Source: Pantoea alhagi | GTDB lineage: Bacteria > Pseudomonadota > Gammaproteobacteria > Enterobacterales > Enterobacteriaceae | Direction: 5' to 3' | Length of the DNA stretch: 64,000 bases | Assembly: GCF_002101395.1 (NCBI RefSeq) | Contig: NZ_CP019706.1 | Span: forward strand, 2,480,001-2,544,000 | The notes under the pieces: model-generated | Database searches by the model: none | What the model saw: the letters and a program-made list of their open reading frames with translations, nothing else | What the model was told of the DNA's origin: nothing | Program-made: the position numbers and the translations under genes | Shown here: piece after piece, positions 1 to 7,759 of the stretch | How the letters are laid out: every line of letters begins with the position of its first letter | Numbering within the stretch: position 1 is the stretch's first letter

Positions 1-1
1 A

Positions 2-697
2 CGACTGGTGGTAAAGATTGCTCGTCGTTACAGCAATCGTGGTCTGGCGCTATTGGACCTGATTGAAGAAGGTAACCTGGGCTTGATTCGTGCTGTTGAG
101 AAGTTTGACCCGGAGCGTGGGTTCCGTTTCTCAACGTACGCCACCTGGTGGATTCGTCAAACGATTGAACGGGCAATTATGAACCAAACCCGTACAATTC
201 GTCTGCCGATTCACATCGTCAAGGAGTTGAACGTTTATCTGCGCACCGCGCGTGAACTATCGCACAAGCTGGATCATGAGCCGAGTGCGGAAGAGATCGC
301 CGAGCAGCTGGATAAACCAGTTGATGACGTAAGCCGTATGTTACGTCTCAACGAACGCATTACCTCAGTTGATACGCCATTAGGCGGAGATTCTGAGAAA
401 GCGCTGCTGGATATCCTGGCCGATGAGAAAGATAACGGTCCGGAAGACACCACGCAGGACGATGACATGAAACAGAGCATCGTTAAGTGGTTGTTTGAGC
501 TGAATGCCAAGCAGCGTGAAGTATTGGCACGTCGTTTCGGCCTGCTGGGCTACGAAGCGGCAACGCTTGAGGATGTAGGCCGTGAAATCGGTTTAACCCG
601 CGAGCGTGTACGTCAGATTCAGGTTGAAGGTCTGCGTCGTCTGCGTGAAATTCTGCAGGCGCAGGGCCTGAGCATTGAAGCTCTGTTCCGCGAGTAA
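2..697 (+). CDS. rpoS: RNA polymerase sigma factor RpoS (sigma-S), 5' truncated by window edge
   Basis: Stationary-phase and general-stress sigma factor that directs RNA polymerase to stress promoters. About 231 codons are present, so roughly the first 100 residues of the usual ~330 lie outside the window. Seen here: the region 2 core (DLIEEGNLGLIRAVEKFDP and FRFSTYATWWIRQTIERAI, -10 recognition and melting), region 3, and a C-terminal region 4 helix-turn-helix (TLEDVGREIGLTRERVRQI) for the -35 element. The frame is open to the window edge (LVVKIARRY), so the GTG at position 8 is not a start. It converges on mutS, with which it shares a terminator. Confidence 0.98.
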   Translation, partial: RLVVKIARRYSNRGLALLDLIEEGNLGLIRAVEKFDPERGFRFSTYATWWIRQTIERAIMNQTRTIRLPIHIVKELNVYLRTARELSHKLDHEPSAEEIAEQLDKPVDDVSRMLRLNERITSVDTPLGGDSEKALLDILADEKDNGPEDTTQDDDMKQSIVKWLFELNAKQREVLARRFGLLGYEAATLEDVGREIGLTRERVRQIQVEGLRRLREILQAQGLSIEALFRE

Positions 698-723
698 CAA
701 TGTTCCTGCAATAAGGTAATGCG

Positions 724-753
724 AAAGCGGTGGTCTCAGACCACCGCTTTTTT
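724..753. terminator. Bidirectional terminator between rpoS and mutS
   Basis: Perfect inverted repeat GCGGTGGTC/GACCACCGC (727-747) with an A-run before it and a T-run after it, placed between two convergent genes, so it can end transcription from both sides. Confidence 0.9.
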
Positions 754-793
754 ATTGCCTGCATTCCGCGACCGCCGCTGAATGCAGGAAGGT

Positions 794-3361
794 TTACAGC
801 AATGATTTAAGCCGATAAATCCATTCCAGTGCCTGACGCGGCGAAAGGGTATCGGGATCCAGCGCTTCCAGTGCTTCAACCGCAGGCGACGTTTCTTCGA
901 CCAGCAGCGGCAGTTGTGGGCCATCAGCCTTTGTTGCCGCAGCCGTGCCCGATAACGCCTCCAGCTCTTTCAGCTTTTGCCGGGCGCGCTTAATGACTTC
1001 TTTGGGGACGCCTGCCAGCGCAGCAACCGCCAGACCATAGCTTTTACTGGCCGCGCCTTCCTGTACGCTGTGCATAAACGCGATGGTATCGCCATGCTCC
1101 ACGGCATCCAGGTGGACATTGGCCACGCCCTCCATTTTTTCCGCCAGGGTAGTCAGCTCAAAATAGTGGGTAGCGAACAGCGTCATTGCCTTAATACGAC
1201 TGGCAAGGCTTTCAGCACAGGCCCAGGCAAGAGAAAGACCGTCATAGGTTGAGGTTCCGCGACCAATTTCATCCATCAACACCAGGCTGTGTTCTGTGGC
1301 GTTATGCAGAATATTCGCCGTTTCGGTCATCTCCACCATAAAGGTTGAACGGCCTGAGGCGAGATCGTCCGCCGCGCCGACGCGCGTAAAGATGCGATCG
1401 ACCGGACCGATAGTCGCCTGCTCTGCCGGAACAAAACTGCCAATACAGGCCATCAACACTATCAGCGCCGTTTGACGCATGTAGGTACTTTTACCGCCCA
1501 TGTTCGGACCGGTAATCACCAGCATGCGGCGCTGCGGTGAAAGCGAAAGCGGATTGGCAATAAAGGGTTCTTTCAGCACCTGTTCAACCACGGGGTGACG
1601 ACCGCCGGAAAGCTTGATGCCGGGCTTATCGCTTAATGTCGGACGCGTATAGTTCAGCGTCCAGGCGCGTTCAGCCAGATTGGTTAAGACATCAAGTTCG
1701 GCCAGCGCAGCGGCGCTTTGCAGCAACGCATCCAGGTGCGGTAGCAGCAGGTCGAAAAGCTCCTCATACAGTGCCTTTTCCAGCGCCAGCGCCTTACCTT
1801 TAGAGGTAAGTACTTTATCTTCATACTCTTTCAGCTCTGGAATAATGTAACGTTCAGCATTTTTCAGCGTCTGGCGGCGCACATAATGGATTGGCACCAG
1901 ATGGCTCTGCCCACGGCTAACCTGGATGTAATAACCATGTACCGCATTGAAGCCTACCTTTAACGTATCCAGCCCTAACTTTTCACGTTCGCGGATTTCA
2001 AGACGATCAAGGTAGTCGGTCGCGCCATCAGCCAGCGCGCGCCACTCATCCAGCTCGGCGTTATAACCCGGCGCGATTACGCCGCCGTCACGCACCAGCA
2101 CCGGTGGCGTTTCGATAACGGCACGTTCCAGCAGCTCACGCAGTTCGCTAAATTCCCCCATCTGCTGACGCAGCGTGGGAAGATGTCCGGCATCCACATC
2201 GGCTAACAGAGCGTTCAGCTCCGGTAACTGCTGAAACGCGTGACGCATACGCGCCAAATCGCGCGGGCGCGCAGTGCGCAGCGCCAGACGCGCCAGGATG
2301 CGTTCTAAATCGCCAACCTGACGCAGGATCGGCTGCAGTTCGCCACTGAGATCCTGCAGAGCAGCAATGCTTTCCTGACGTTGCGCGATCACGCGGCTGT
2401 CTCTTACCGGCGTATGCAGCCAGCGTTTCAGCATGCGGCTGCCCATCGGCGTGACCGTTTTATCCAGCACGGCGGCCAGCGTATTATCAACGCCGCCCGC
2501 CAGATTCTGGGTAATTTCCAGGTTACGGCGCGTAGCAGCATCCATGATGATGCTGTCCTGCTGGCGCTCCATCGTTAACGAGCGAATATGGGGCAGTGAG
2601 GTGCGCTGCGTATCTTTGACATATTGCAGCAGGCAGCCGGCGGCACGCAGGGCGACATGCGCATTTTCAACGCCGAAGCCGGTAAGATCGCGCGTACCGA
2701 ATTGCAGGTTAAGCTGCTGACGCGCGGTATCCAGTTCATATTCCCAGAGCGGACGACGGCGCATACCGCGACGATTTTCAATCAAATCCATCGCGGCAAA
2801 ATCTTCCGGATAGAGCAGCTCGGCCGGGTTAGTGCGCTGCAGCTCAGCGGCCATCGCTTCGCGGTCTGCCGGTTCGCTCAGCAGAAAACGGCCCGAACTG
2901 ATATCCAGTGTGGCATAGCCGAAACCGCGCGCGTCCTGCCAGATAGCCGCCAGTAAATTGTCCTGGCGCTCGTTAAGCAGGGCTTCATCGCTAATTGTAC
3001 CCGGCGTGACGATGCGCACGACTTTGCGCTCGACCGGGCCTTTGCTCTGCGCCGGATCGCCAATCTGTTCGCAAATCGCTACCGACTCGCCCAGCTGTAC
3101 CAGCCGGGCCAGGTAGTTTTCCACAGCATGATAAGGCACGCCCGCCATGGGGATCGGCTCGCCAGCGGAGGCGCCGCGCCTGGTCAGGGAGATATCCAGC
3201 AGTTGAGAGGCGCGTTTGGCATCGTCATAAAACAGTTCATAGAAATCACCCATGCGATAAAACAGCAGGATGTCGGGATGCTGTGCCTTCAGACGAAGGT
3301 ACTGCTGCATCATCGGGGTGTGGTTACCAATATCCATATCTGTCGATCCTTTCACGGTCAT
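794..3361 (-). CDS. mutS: DNA mismatch repair protein MutS
   Basis: Recognises base mismatches and small loops, then recruits MutL/MutH for strand-directed repair. The N-terminal mismatch-binding motif (FYRMGDFYELFYDDA, with the intercalating Phe and the Glu) follows HTPMMQQYL. The C-terminal ATPase has Walker A (GPNMGGKST), Walker B (LVLMDEIGRGTST) and the FATHYFELT switch. About 855 aa, close to the 853 of E. coli. The longest open frame begins with TTG at 3370; ATG at 3361 gives the family length, and ATG at 3337 with an AGGA nine bases upstream is an alternative start. It is convergent with and directly adjacent to rpoS, an arrangement tighter than in E. coli K-12. Confidence 0.97.
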   Translation of the reverse strand: MTVKGSTDMDIGNHTPMMQQYLRLKAQHPDILLFYRMGDFYELFYDDAKRASQLLDISLTRRGASAGEPIPMAGVPYHAVENYLARLVQLGESVAICEQIGDPAQSKGPVERKVVRIVTPGTISDEALLNERQDNLLAAIWQDARGFGYATLDISSGRFLLSEPADREAMAAELQRTNPAELLYPEDFAAMDLIENRRGMRRRPLWEYELDTARQQLNLQFGTRDLTGFGVENAHVALRAAGCLLQYVKDTQRTSLPHIRSLTMERQQDSIIMDAATRRNLEITQNLAGGVDNTLAAVLDKTVTPMGSRMLKRWLHTPVRDSRVIAQRQESIAALQDLSGELQPILRQVGDLERILARLALRTARPRDLARMRHAFQQLPELNALLADVDAGHLPTLRQQMGEFSELRELLERAVIETPPVLVRDGGVIAPGYNAELDEWRALADGATDYLDRLEIREREKLGLDTLKVGFNAVHGYYIQVSRGQSHLVPIHYVRRQTLKNAERYIIPELKEYEDKVLTSKGKALALEKALYEELFDLLLPHLDALLQSAAALAELDVLTNLAERAWTLNYTRPTLSDKPGIKLSGGRHPVVEQVLKEPFIANPLSLSPQRRMLVITGPNMGGKSTYMRQTALIVLMACIGSFVPAEQATIGPVDRIFTRVGAADDLASGRSTFMVEMTETANILHNATEHSLVLMDEIGRGTSTYDGLSLAWACAESLASRIKAMTLFATHYFELTTLAEKMEGVANVHLDAVEHGDTIAFMHSVQEGAASKSYGLAVAALAGVPKEVIKRARQKLKELEALSGTAAATKADGPQLPLLVEETSPAVEALEALDPDTLSPRQALEWIYRLKSLL

Positions 3362-3645
3362 GTCACTCAACTTGCATGTTCCTGTTGGTCTCAGCGGCGG
3401 TCTGGGGATTCAGGCGGATCCTATCGCTAAAGTATCAAAAGCGCTACCCGACGTTAGCAGGCGTAACGTCAGAAAGGGAGGGTTATTATCTACCGCTACC
3501 CACTTCTTCGGCTCGGCTCGCAAAGTATAAGAAGCTTGTGCCAGGTCAAAAGGGCAGAGTGAATAACGCTACCCACAGCAAAATTAAGGTTATAGAATGA
3601 GCGCCTTTTTCATAACCCGCTGGGTCGTAACTTTTTGAGGTTGTA
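3362..3645. other. Intergenic region between mutS and yjdM
   Basis: About 284 bp that must hold the promoters of the divergent mutS and yjdM genes. The short phrase CGCTACCC recurs three times (near 3440, 3490 and 3570), but I see no RNA gene or clear operator. Confidence 0.4.
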
Positions 3646-3987
3646 ATGCAGACTTTACCTTCTTGTCCTGAATGCCATTCTGAATATACCTGGCAGGATG
3701 GCGACACGCTGAACTGTCCTGAATGTGGTCACATCTGGTCGCAGCAGGAAACGGGAGCGCCACAGGATCAGGGGCTGGTTGTGCGTGATGCCAACGGTAC
3801 TCTGCTGGCAGATGGCGACAGCGTGACGGTCATCAAAGATCTGAAGGTTAAAGGCAGCTCTTCTGCGCTAAAGATCGGTACCAAAGTTAAAGGGATCCGT
3901 CTGGTGGAAGGGGATCATAACATCGATTGTAAGATCGAGGGCTTTGGTCCGATGAAACTGAAATCTGAGTTCGTTAAAAAGAACTGA
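3646..3987 (+). CDS. yjdM: Zinc-ribbon protein YjdM (PhnA family)
   Basis: Small 113-aa protein of the family formerly called PhnA. Despite that name it is not the phosphonoacetate hydrolase, and its cellular role is not established. An N-terminal zinc ribbon is visible as two CxxC pairs (CPEC near residues 8-11 and 27-30), followed by the conserved PhnA domain (DANGTLLADGDSVTVIKDLKVKG read as several blocks, then KIGTKVKGIRLVEGDHNIDC). The E. coli homologue has 111 aa. A GAGG Shine-Dalgarno sits just upstream of the ATG. Monocistronic; the next gene is on the other strand. Confidence 0.95.
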   Translation: MQTLPSCPECHSEYTWQDGDTLNCPECGHIWSQQETGAPQDQGLVVRDANGTLLADGDSVTVIKDLKVKGSSSALKIGTKVKGIRLVEGDHNIDCKIEGFGPMKLKSEFVKKN

Positions 3988-4044
3988 GTTTCCTGCAACG
4001 TCAGGCAAAGCAGCTAAGCATTGGCTTTGCTGCTGCCTTTCTGT

Positions 4045-4932
4045 TTAGCTGAACAGCAGATCGATGGCGTCGCACTGCGCCTCGCTCAGGGTTCCGCCGC
4101 TATTACGCGAGCGCGGCGTCATGTAGCCATATTTACGTGCCACTGCCGTTTTAATCGTGGTCACAAAGTCATCGCCCACCGTATAAATTGCCATCAGTTT
4201 ACCAATGCGTTGCTGAAACTGCGTGAGCGCAGCCAAATCTCCATCCCGCCAGCTTTGCATCGCTTCGGCAAACATCGCCGGCACCAGATTATTTAACCCG
4301 CTAATCACGCCTGCGCCGCCAGCCAGCAGGTTAGGCAACAGATATTCATCATAGCCGGAGAGCACGGCAAAATCGCTGCGCACCTTTTTGGTTTCTTCTA
4401 TTAATGAACGGTTATGTGACAGGCAATCTGTGGTGTCTTTGATGCCGATGAAATTGGGCAGCTCTGCCGCCAGTTCCGCCACCAGCATCGCATCAAGATC
4501 GCAACCGGTACGTGCCGGAAAGTTATAGGCGAACCATTTGCCTTCCAGCTCACGATCGAGCTGTCGATAGTAAGCTAACAGCTGTTGTCGGGTTTGCCCG
4601 TAATACCAGGGCGGCAGCACCATTACGGCATCAAAGCCGCTCTCCCAGGCAAGATGCGCTAACTCCAGCATGTCGCTGTTACAGCTGCTGGAAATATTAG
4701 CCACCATGCTGAGCCGGGACATGCTGCGGGATTCACGTATTAATAATTTACGCTCTGCTTGCGTCAGTGAAACAAACTCGCCGATGCTACCCATCAGCAA
4801 TAGCGTATCAATGCCGGATGCGTCCAGACGCGCAAAATGCTGCGCCAGTGCATTCAGATCTAAATGGTTATCTGCCGTAAATGGGGTTACCGAGGGGCAC
4901 CAAACGCCGGAAAAAGCAGGCTGATTTTGCAT
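4045..4932 (-). CDS. Dihydrodipicolinate synthase (DapA) family aldolase
   Basis: Member of the DapA/N-acetylneuraminate lyase (class I aldolase) superfamily, about 295 aa. Such enzymes form a Schiff base between a lysine and a keto-acid such as pyruvate. Seen: the N-terminal strand GVWCPSVTPFTAD, the substrate loop LLMGSIGEFVSLTQAER (GS.GE in place of the GTTGE of DapA), a Tyr in the Y-x-F-P block (FAYNFPARTG) and the Schiff-base Lys in GIKDTTD. The changed loop suggests it is a paralogue and not the housekeeping dapA; the substrate is unknown. Start chosen at ATG 4932 behind GGAGA; an in-frame TTG at 4953 lacks this. Confidence 0.85.
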   Translation of the reverse strand: MQNQPAFSGVWCPSVTPFTADNHLDLNALAQHFARLDASGIDTLLLMGSIGEFVSLTQAERKLLIRESRSMSRLSMVANISSSCNSDMLELAHLAWESGFDAVMVLPPWYYGQTRQQLLAYYRQLDRELEGKWFAYNFPARTGCDLDAMLVAELAAELPNFIGIKDTTDCLSHNRSLIEETKKVRSDFAVLSGYDEYLLPNLLAGGAGVISGLNNLVPAMFAEAMQSWRDGDLAALTQFQQRIGKLMAIYTVGDDFVTTIKTAVARKYGYMTPRSRNSGGTLSEAQCDAIDLLFS

Positions 4933-5322
4933 ATTGTTCTCCGCAGACGACAATTGAAACGGTGTTTTAAATTAATCATTTTTATGTGTGCGTGTCACAG
5001 CAAGTAGCACGATAATCCAACCGCGATCTCAATTATCGTCTTTACTTAACGCTCTTTTCTGAAAAATATGGCGTGATTTATCCATCCTGTCGTTTCATCC
5101 TGTGTAACGAACGCTGAAATAGCATCCATACTGAATCTCAATGGCAATTTCCTGTGGTGCTAATATGTTGACTGGTAACCTTGCTAAGTCAGTTCGTCGC
5201 CCGCATATAAAGCAGGAACCTGCCTCGCAAAATAACCATGCTGTCCGGACGAAACGGCAAAAAGGTGACGCCTTGCGCGCGCTTTGTTGTTAACGTTGGG
5301 CAGAGCATCCAGGGATGAGAAA
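4933..5322. other. Intergenic region before pncC
   Basis: About 390 bp between the divergent DapA-family gene and pncC. It is AT-rich in its left half, as expected for promoters. I see no further gene, RNA or clear operator. Confidence 0.4.
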
Positions 5323-5823
5323 ATGAGTGACGAACAACTGAAAGCGTTAAGCGCCATTAACGGAAAGCTGCTGCTGCAGCACCAGGCAAAGGTTACCACC
5401 GCCGAATCTTGCACCGGCGGCTGGATTGCTAAAGTTTTGACCGATATTGCCGGTAGCTCCGCCTGGTTTGAACGCGCTTTTATCACCTACAGTAATGATG
5501 CCAAGCAGCAGATGATTGGCGTATCTGAACAGAGTTTGCAGCAGTGGGGCGCAGTCAGCGAACAGGTGGTAAAAGAGATGGCCGCTGGCGCGTTAAAAGA
5601 GGCCAGAGCGGACTTCGCCATTGCCGTTAGCGGCATTGCCGGACCGGACGGCGGCACCACGGAAAAACCGGTCGGCACCGTCTGGTTCGGCTTTGCCACA
5701 GCAGCAGGCGAAACGGTGCAAAAACGCTTTGTATTTCAGGGTGATCGAGAGGCTGTGCGGCGGCAAGCGGTAGCGACGGCGCTGCAGATTTTACATGATG
5801 ATTTTCTCAAAAATTTGACTTGA
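5323..5823 (+). CDS. pncC: Nicotinamide-nucleotide amidohydrolase PncC (CinA C-terminal domain)
   Basis: Deamidates nicotinamide mononucleotide to nicotinate mononucleotide in pyridine nucleotide recycling. 166 aa, matching the stand-alone CinA C-terminal domain proteins (E. coli 165). Typical blocks: TTAESCTGGWIA near the N-terminus (catalytic Ser region), TYSNDAK, and AVSGIAGPDGGT followed by KPVGTVWFGFA. Start at ATG 5323 behind CAGGGATGAGA; an upstream in-frame start at 5284 has no support. The gene lies directly before recA, as in E. coli (ygaD), and its TGA stop overlaps the recA promoter -35. Confidence 0.95.
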   Translation: MSDEQLKALSAINGKLLLQHQAKVTTAESCTGGWIAKVLTDIAGSSAWFERAFITYSNDAKQQMIGVSEQSLQQWGAVSEQVVKEMAAGALKEARADFAIAVSGIAGPDGGTTEKPVGTVWFGFATAAGETVQKRFVFQGDREAVRRQAVATALQILHDDFLKNLT

Positions 5824-5847
5824 TACTGTATGATTATACAGTATAAT
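5820..5847 (+). promoter_or_regulatory. recA promoter with LexA (SOS) box
   Basis: The sequence TACTGTATGATTATACAGTA (5824-5843) is an almost ideal LexA operator (CTGT-N8-ACAG). It sits between a -35 TTGATA (5820-5825) and a -10 TATAAT (5842-5847) with a 16-bp spacer, the same layout as the E. coli recA promoter. LexA bound here would block RNA polymerase until the SOS response. Confidence 0.95.
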
Positions 5848-5917
5848 TACCATCCAATGAACGAGAGCACTGCACACAACCGTGGCGTGCTTTACCCCGG
5901 CATGATTAGGAGTAAAA

Positions 5918-6988
5918 ATGGCTATTGACGAAAACAAGCAAAAGGCTCTGGCAGCAGCGCTGGGCCAAATTGAGAAGCAATTTGGTAAAGGCTCCATCAT
6001 GCGCCTGGGTGAAGACCGCTCAATGGATGTGGAAACCATCTCGACCGGTTCGCTTTCGCTTGATATCGCCCTTGGTGCTGGCGGCCTGCCAATGGGCCGT
6101 ATGGTTGAAATTTACGGTCCGGAATCGTCCGGTAAAACCACGCTGACGCTACAGGTCATCGCCGCCGCTCAACGTAAGGGCAAAACCTGTGCCTTTATCG
6201 ACGCCGAACATGCGCTGGATCCGGTTTACGCGAAAAAGCTGGGCGTTGATATTGATAACCTGCTCTGTTCTCAGCCGGATACCGGTGAACAAGCGCTGGA
6301 AATCTGTGATGCGCTGGCGCGTTCCGGTGCGGTAGACGTTATCATCGTCGACTCCGTTGCGGCGCTGACGCCGAAAGCGGAAATCGAAGGTGAAATCGGT
6401 GACTCACACATGGGTCTCGCCGCACGTATGATGAGCCAGGCGATGCGTAAGCTGGCCGGTAACCTGAAGCAGTCCAATACGCTGCTGATCTTTATCAACC
6501 AGATCCGTATGAAAATCGGTGTTATGTTCGGTAACCCGGAAACCACGACCGGTGGTAACGCGCTGAAGTTCTACGCCTCTGTGCGTCTTGATATTCGCCG
6601 TATTGGCGCGATCAAAGAGGGCGATAACGTCGTCGGCAGTGAGACCCGTGTCAAAGTGGTTAAAAACAAGATTGCCGCGCCGTTTAAACAGGCTGAATTC
6701 CAGATCATGTACGGTGAAGGGATTAACATCTACGGCGAGCTGGTGGATCTTGGCGTGAAGCACAAGCTGATCGAGAAGGCGGGTGCCTGGTATAGCTACA
6801 ATGGCGATAAAATCGGCCAGGGTAAAGCGAATGCCAGCAACTACCTGAAAGAAAACAGCGCTGTGGCTAATGAAATCGAGCAGAAACTGCGTGATATGCT
6901 GCTGAACAATCCTGTTGAGGAAGGTAAAGCGGCCGTCCCGGCGGAGAATTACGAAGATACCGCTAGCGAAACTAACGAAGACTTCTAA
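5918..6988 (+). CDS. recA: Recombinase RecA
   Basis: Strand-exchange ATPase for homologous recombination and co-protease that triggers LexA self-cleavage in the SOS response. 356 aa (E. coli 353). Seen: Walker A GPESSGKTT near residue 66, Walker B VIIVDSVAAL, the L1/L2 DNA-binding loops (GEIGDSHMGLAARMMSQ and FGNPETTTGGNALKFY), and an acidic C-terminal tail (ENYEDTASETNEDF). Shine-Dalgarno AGGAG before the ATG. Its own SOS promoter lies upstream and a terminator separates it from recX, which is probably expressed by read-through. Confidence 0.99.
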   Translation: MAIDENKQKALAAALGQIEKQFGKGSIMRLGEDRSMDVETISTGSLSLDIALGAGGLPMGRMVEIYGPESSGKTTLTLQVIAAAQRKGKTCAFIDAEHALDPVYAKKLGVDIDNLLCSQPDTGEQALEICDALARSGAVDVIIVDSVAALTPKAEIEGEIGDSHMGLAARMMSQAMRKLAGNLKQSNTLLIFINQIRMKIGVMFGNPETTTGGNALKFYASVRLDIRRIGAIKEGDNVVGSETRVKVVKNKIAAPFKQAEFQIMYGEGINIYGELVDLGVKHKLIEKAGAWYSYNGDKIGQGKANASNYLKENSAVANEIEQKLRDMLLNNPVEEGKAAVPAENYEDTASETNEDF

Positions 6989-6995
6989 TTCCTCA

Positions 6996-7027
6996 CCCCG
7001 GTCAGCCTGGCTGCCCGGGGTTTTTTT
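6996..7027 (+). terminator. Terminator after recA
   Basis: Stem CCCCGG/CCGGGG with a further pairing loop (6996-7020), followed by a run of seven T. It would limit recX expression relative to recA. Confidence 0.85.
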
Positions 7028-7112
7028 GTTCTAATACTTTGTATCCTGCCGCAATTCTCGCTACCCTCGCTTTTTACTGCTTATCTCAACCTACCAACCT
7101 GACGGAAGCGTA

Positions 7113-7622
7113 ATGACTGACAAGCCCGCAACTCCGGTCACTTTTGCACGCCTGTTGGATCGTGCTACGCGTATTCTTGCCATGCGCGATCATAGCGAAG
7201 CCGAGTTCCGTCGTAAGATGGCGCAGTCAGCTGCGCGTGCCGCGATGCGCCATGATGAACCGGCTGAGGATATTCCGGAAGAGCTGATGGAAAAGGTTAT
7301 CGCCTGGTGCTATGAGCATAGCTGGCTGGACGATGTCCGTTTTGCCCAACGTTTTGTCATCAGCCGCAGCCGTAAGGGCTATGGCCCGCAGCGTATCCGC
7401 ATGGAGCTGGCGCAAAAGGGAATAGGACGCGAACTGGCGGAAACCGCCCTGAGCGAGGCAGAGATCGATTGGGGCGCTCAGGCTTTAGACGCGGCCGAAC
7501 GTAAATTTGGCCTGCCGTTGCCGCAGGAATGGAAACAAAAATCCAAAGTGCTGCGTTATCTGCAGGCGAAAGGGTTTTTCATGGAAGATATCCAGTCGAT
7601 TTATCGAAATAATGATGATTGA
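7113..7622 (+). CDS. recX: Regulatory protein RecX
   Basis: Inhibitor of RecA filament growth and ATPase. 169 aa (E. coli 166), built of helical repeats; recognisable blocks are ATRILAMRDHSEAEFRRK at the N-terminus, WLDDVRFAQRFVISRSRKG and GPQRIRMELAQKGI. It lies downstream of recA past a terminator, the usual arrangement, so it is expected to be expressed at low level with the SOS response. Confidence 0.96.
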   Translation: MTDKPATPVTFARLLDRATRILAMRDHSEAEFRRKMAQSAARAAMRHDEPAEDIPEELMEKVIAWCYEHSWLDDVRFAQRFVISRSRKGYGPQRIRMELAQKGIGRELAETALSEAEIDWGAQALDAAERKFGLPLPQEWKQKSKVLRYLQAKGFFMEDIQSIYRNNDD

Positions 7623-7759
7623 ACCGCGATGGGATTTTACTTCCCTCGGAAGAAAATTTATCTTATTCCCACTTTTTGTTGGTAACTCTTCACGCAGCCG
7701 TGTGGAACGCCCGCCCGGTGCCAAGGGAAGAACCTTCGTTAGCGTATTCCAGGATATTT

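Noticed and set aside
483..924. Minus-strand ORFs opposite rpoS and at the mutS end
   Set aside because: Shadow frames of strongly conserved genes, crossing a terminator.
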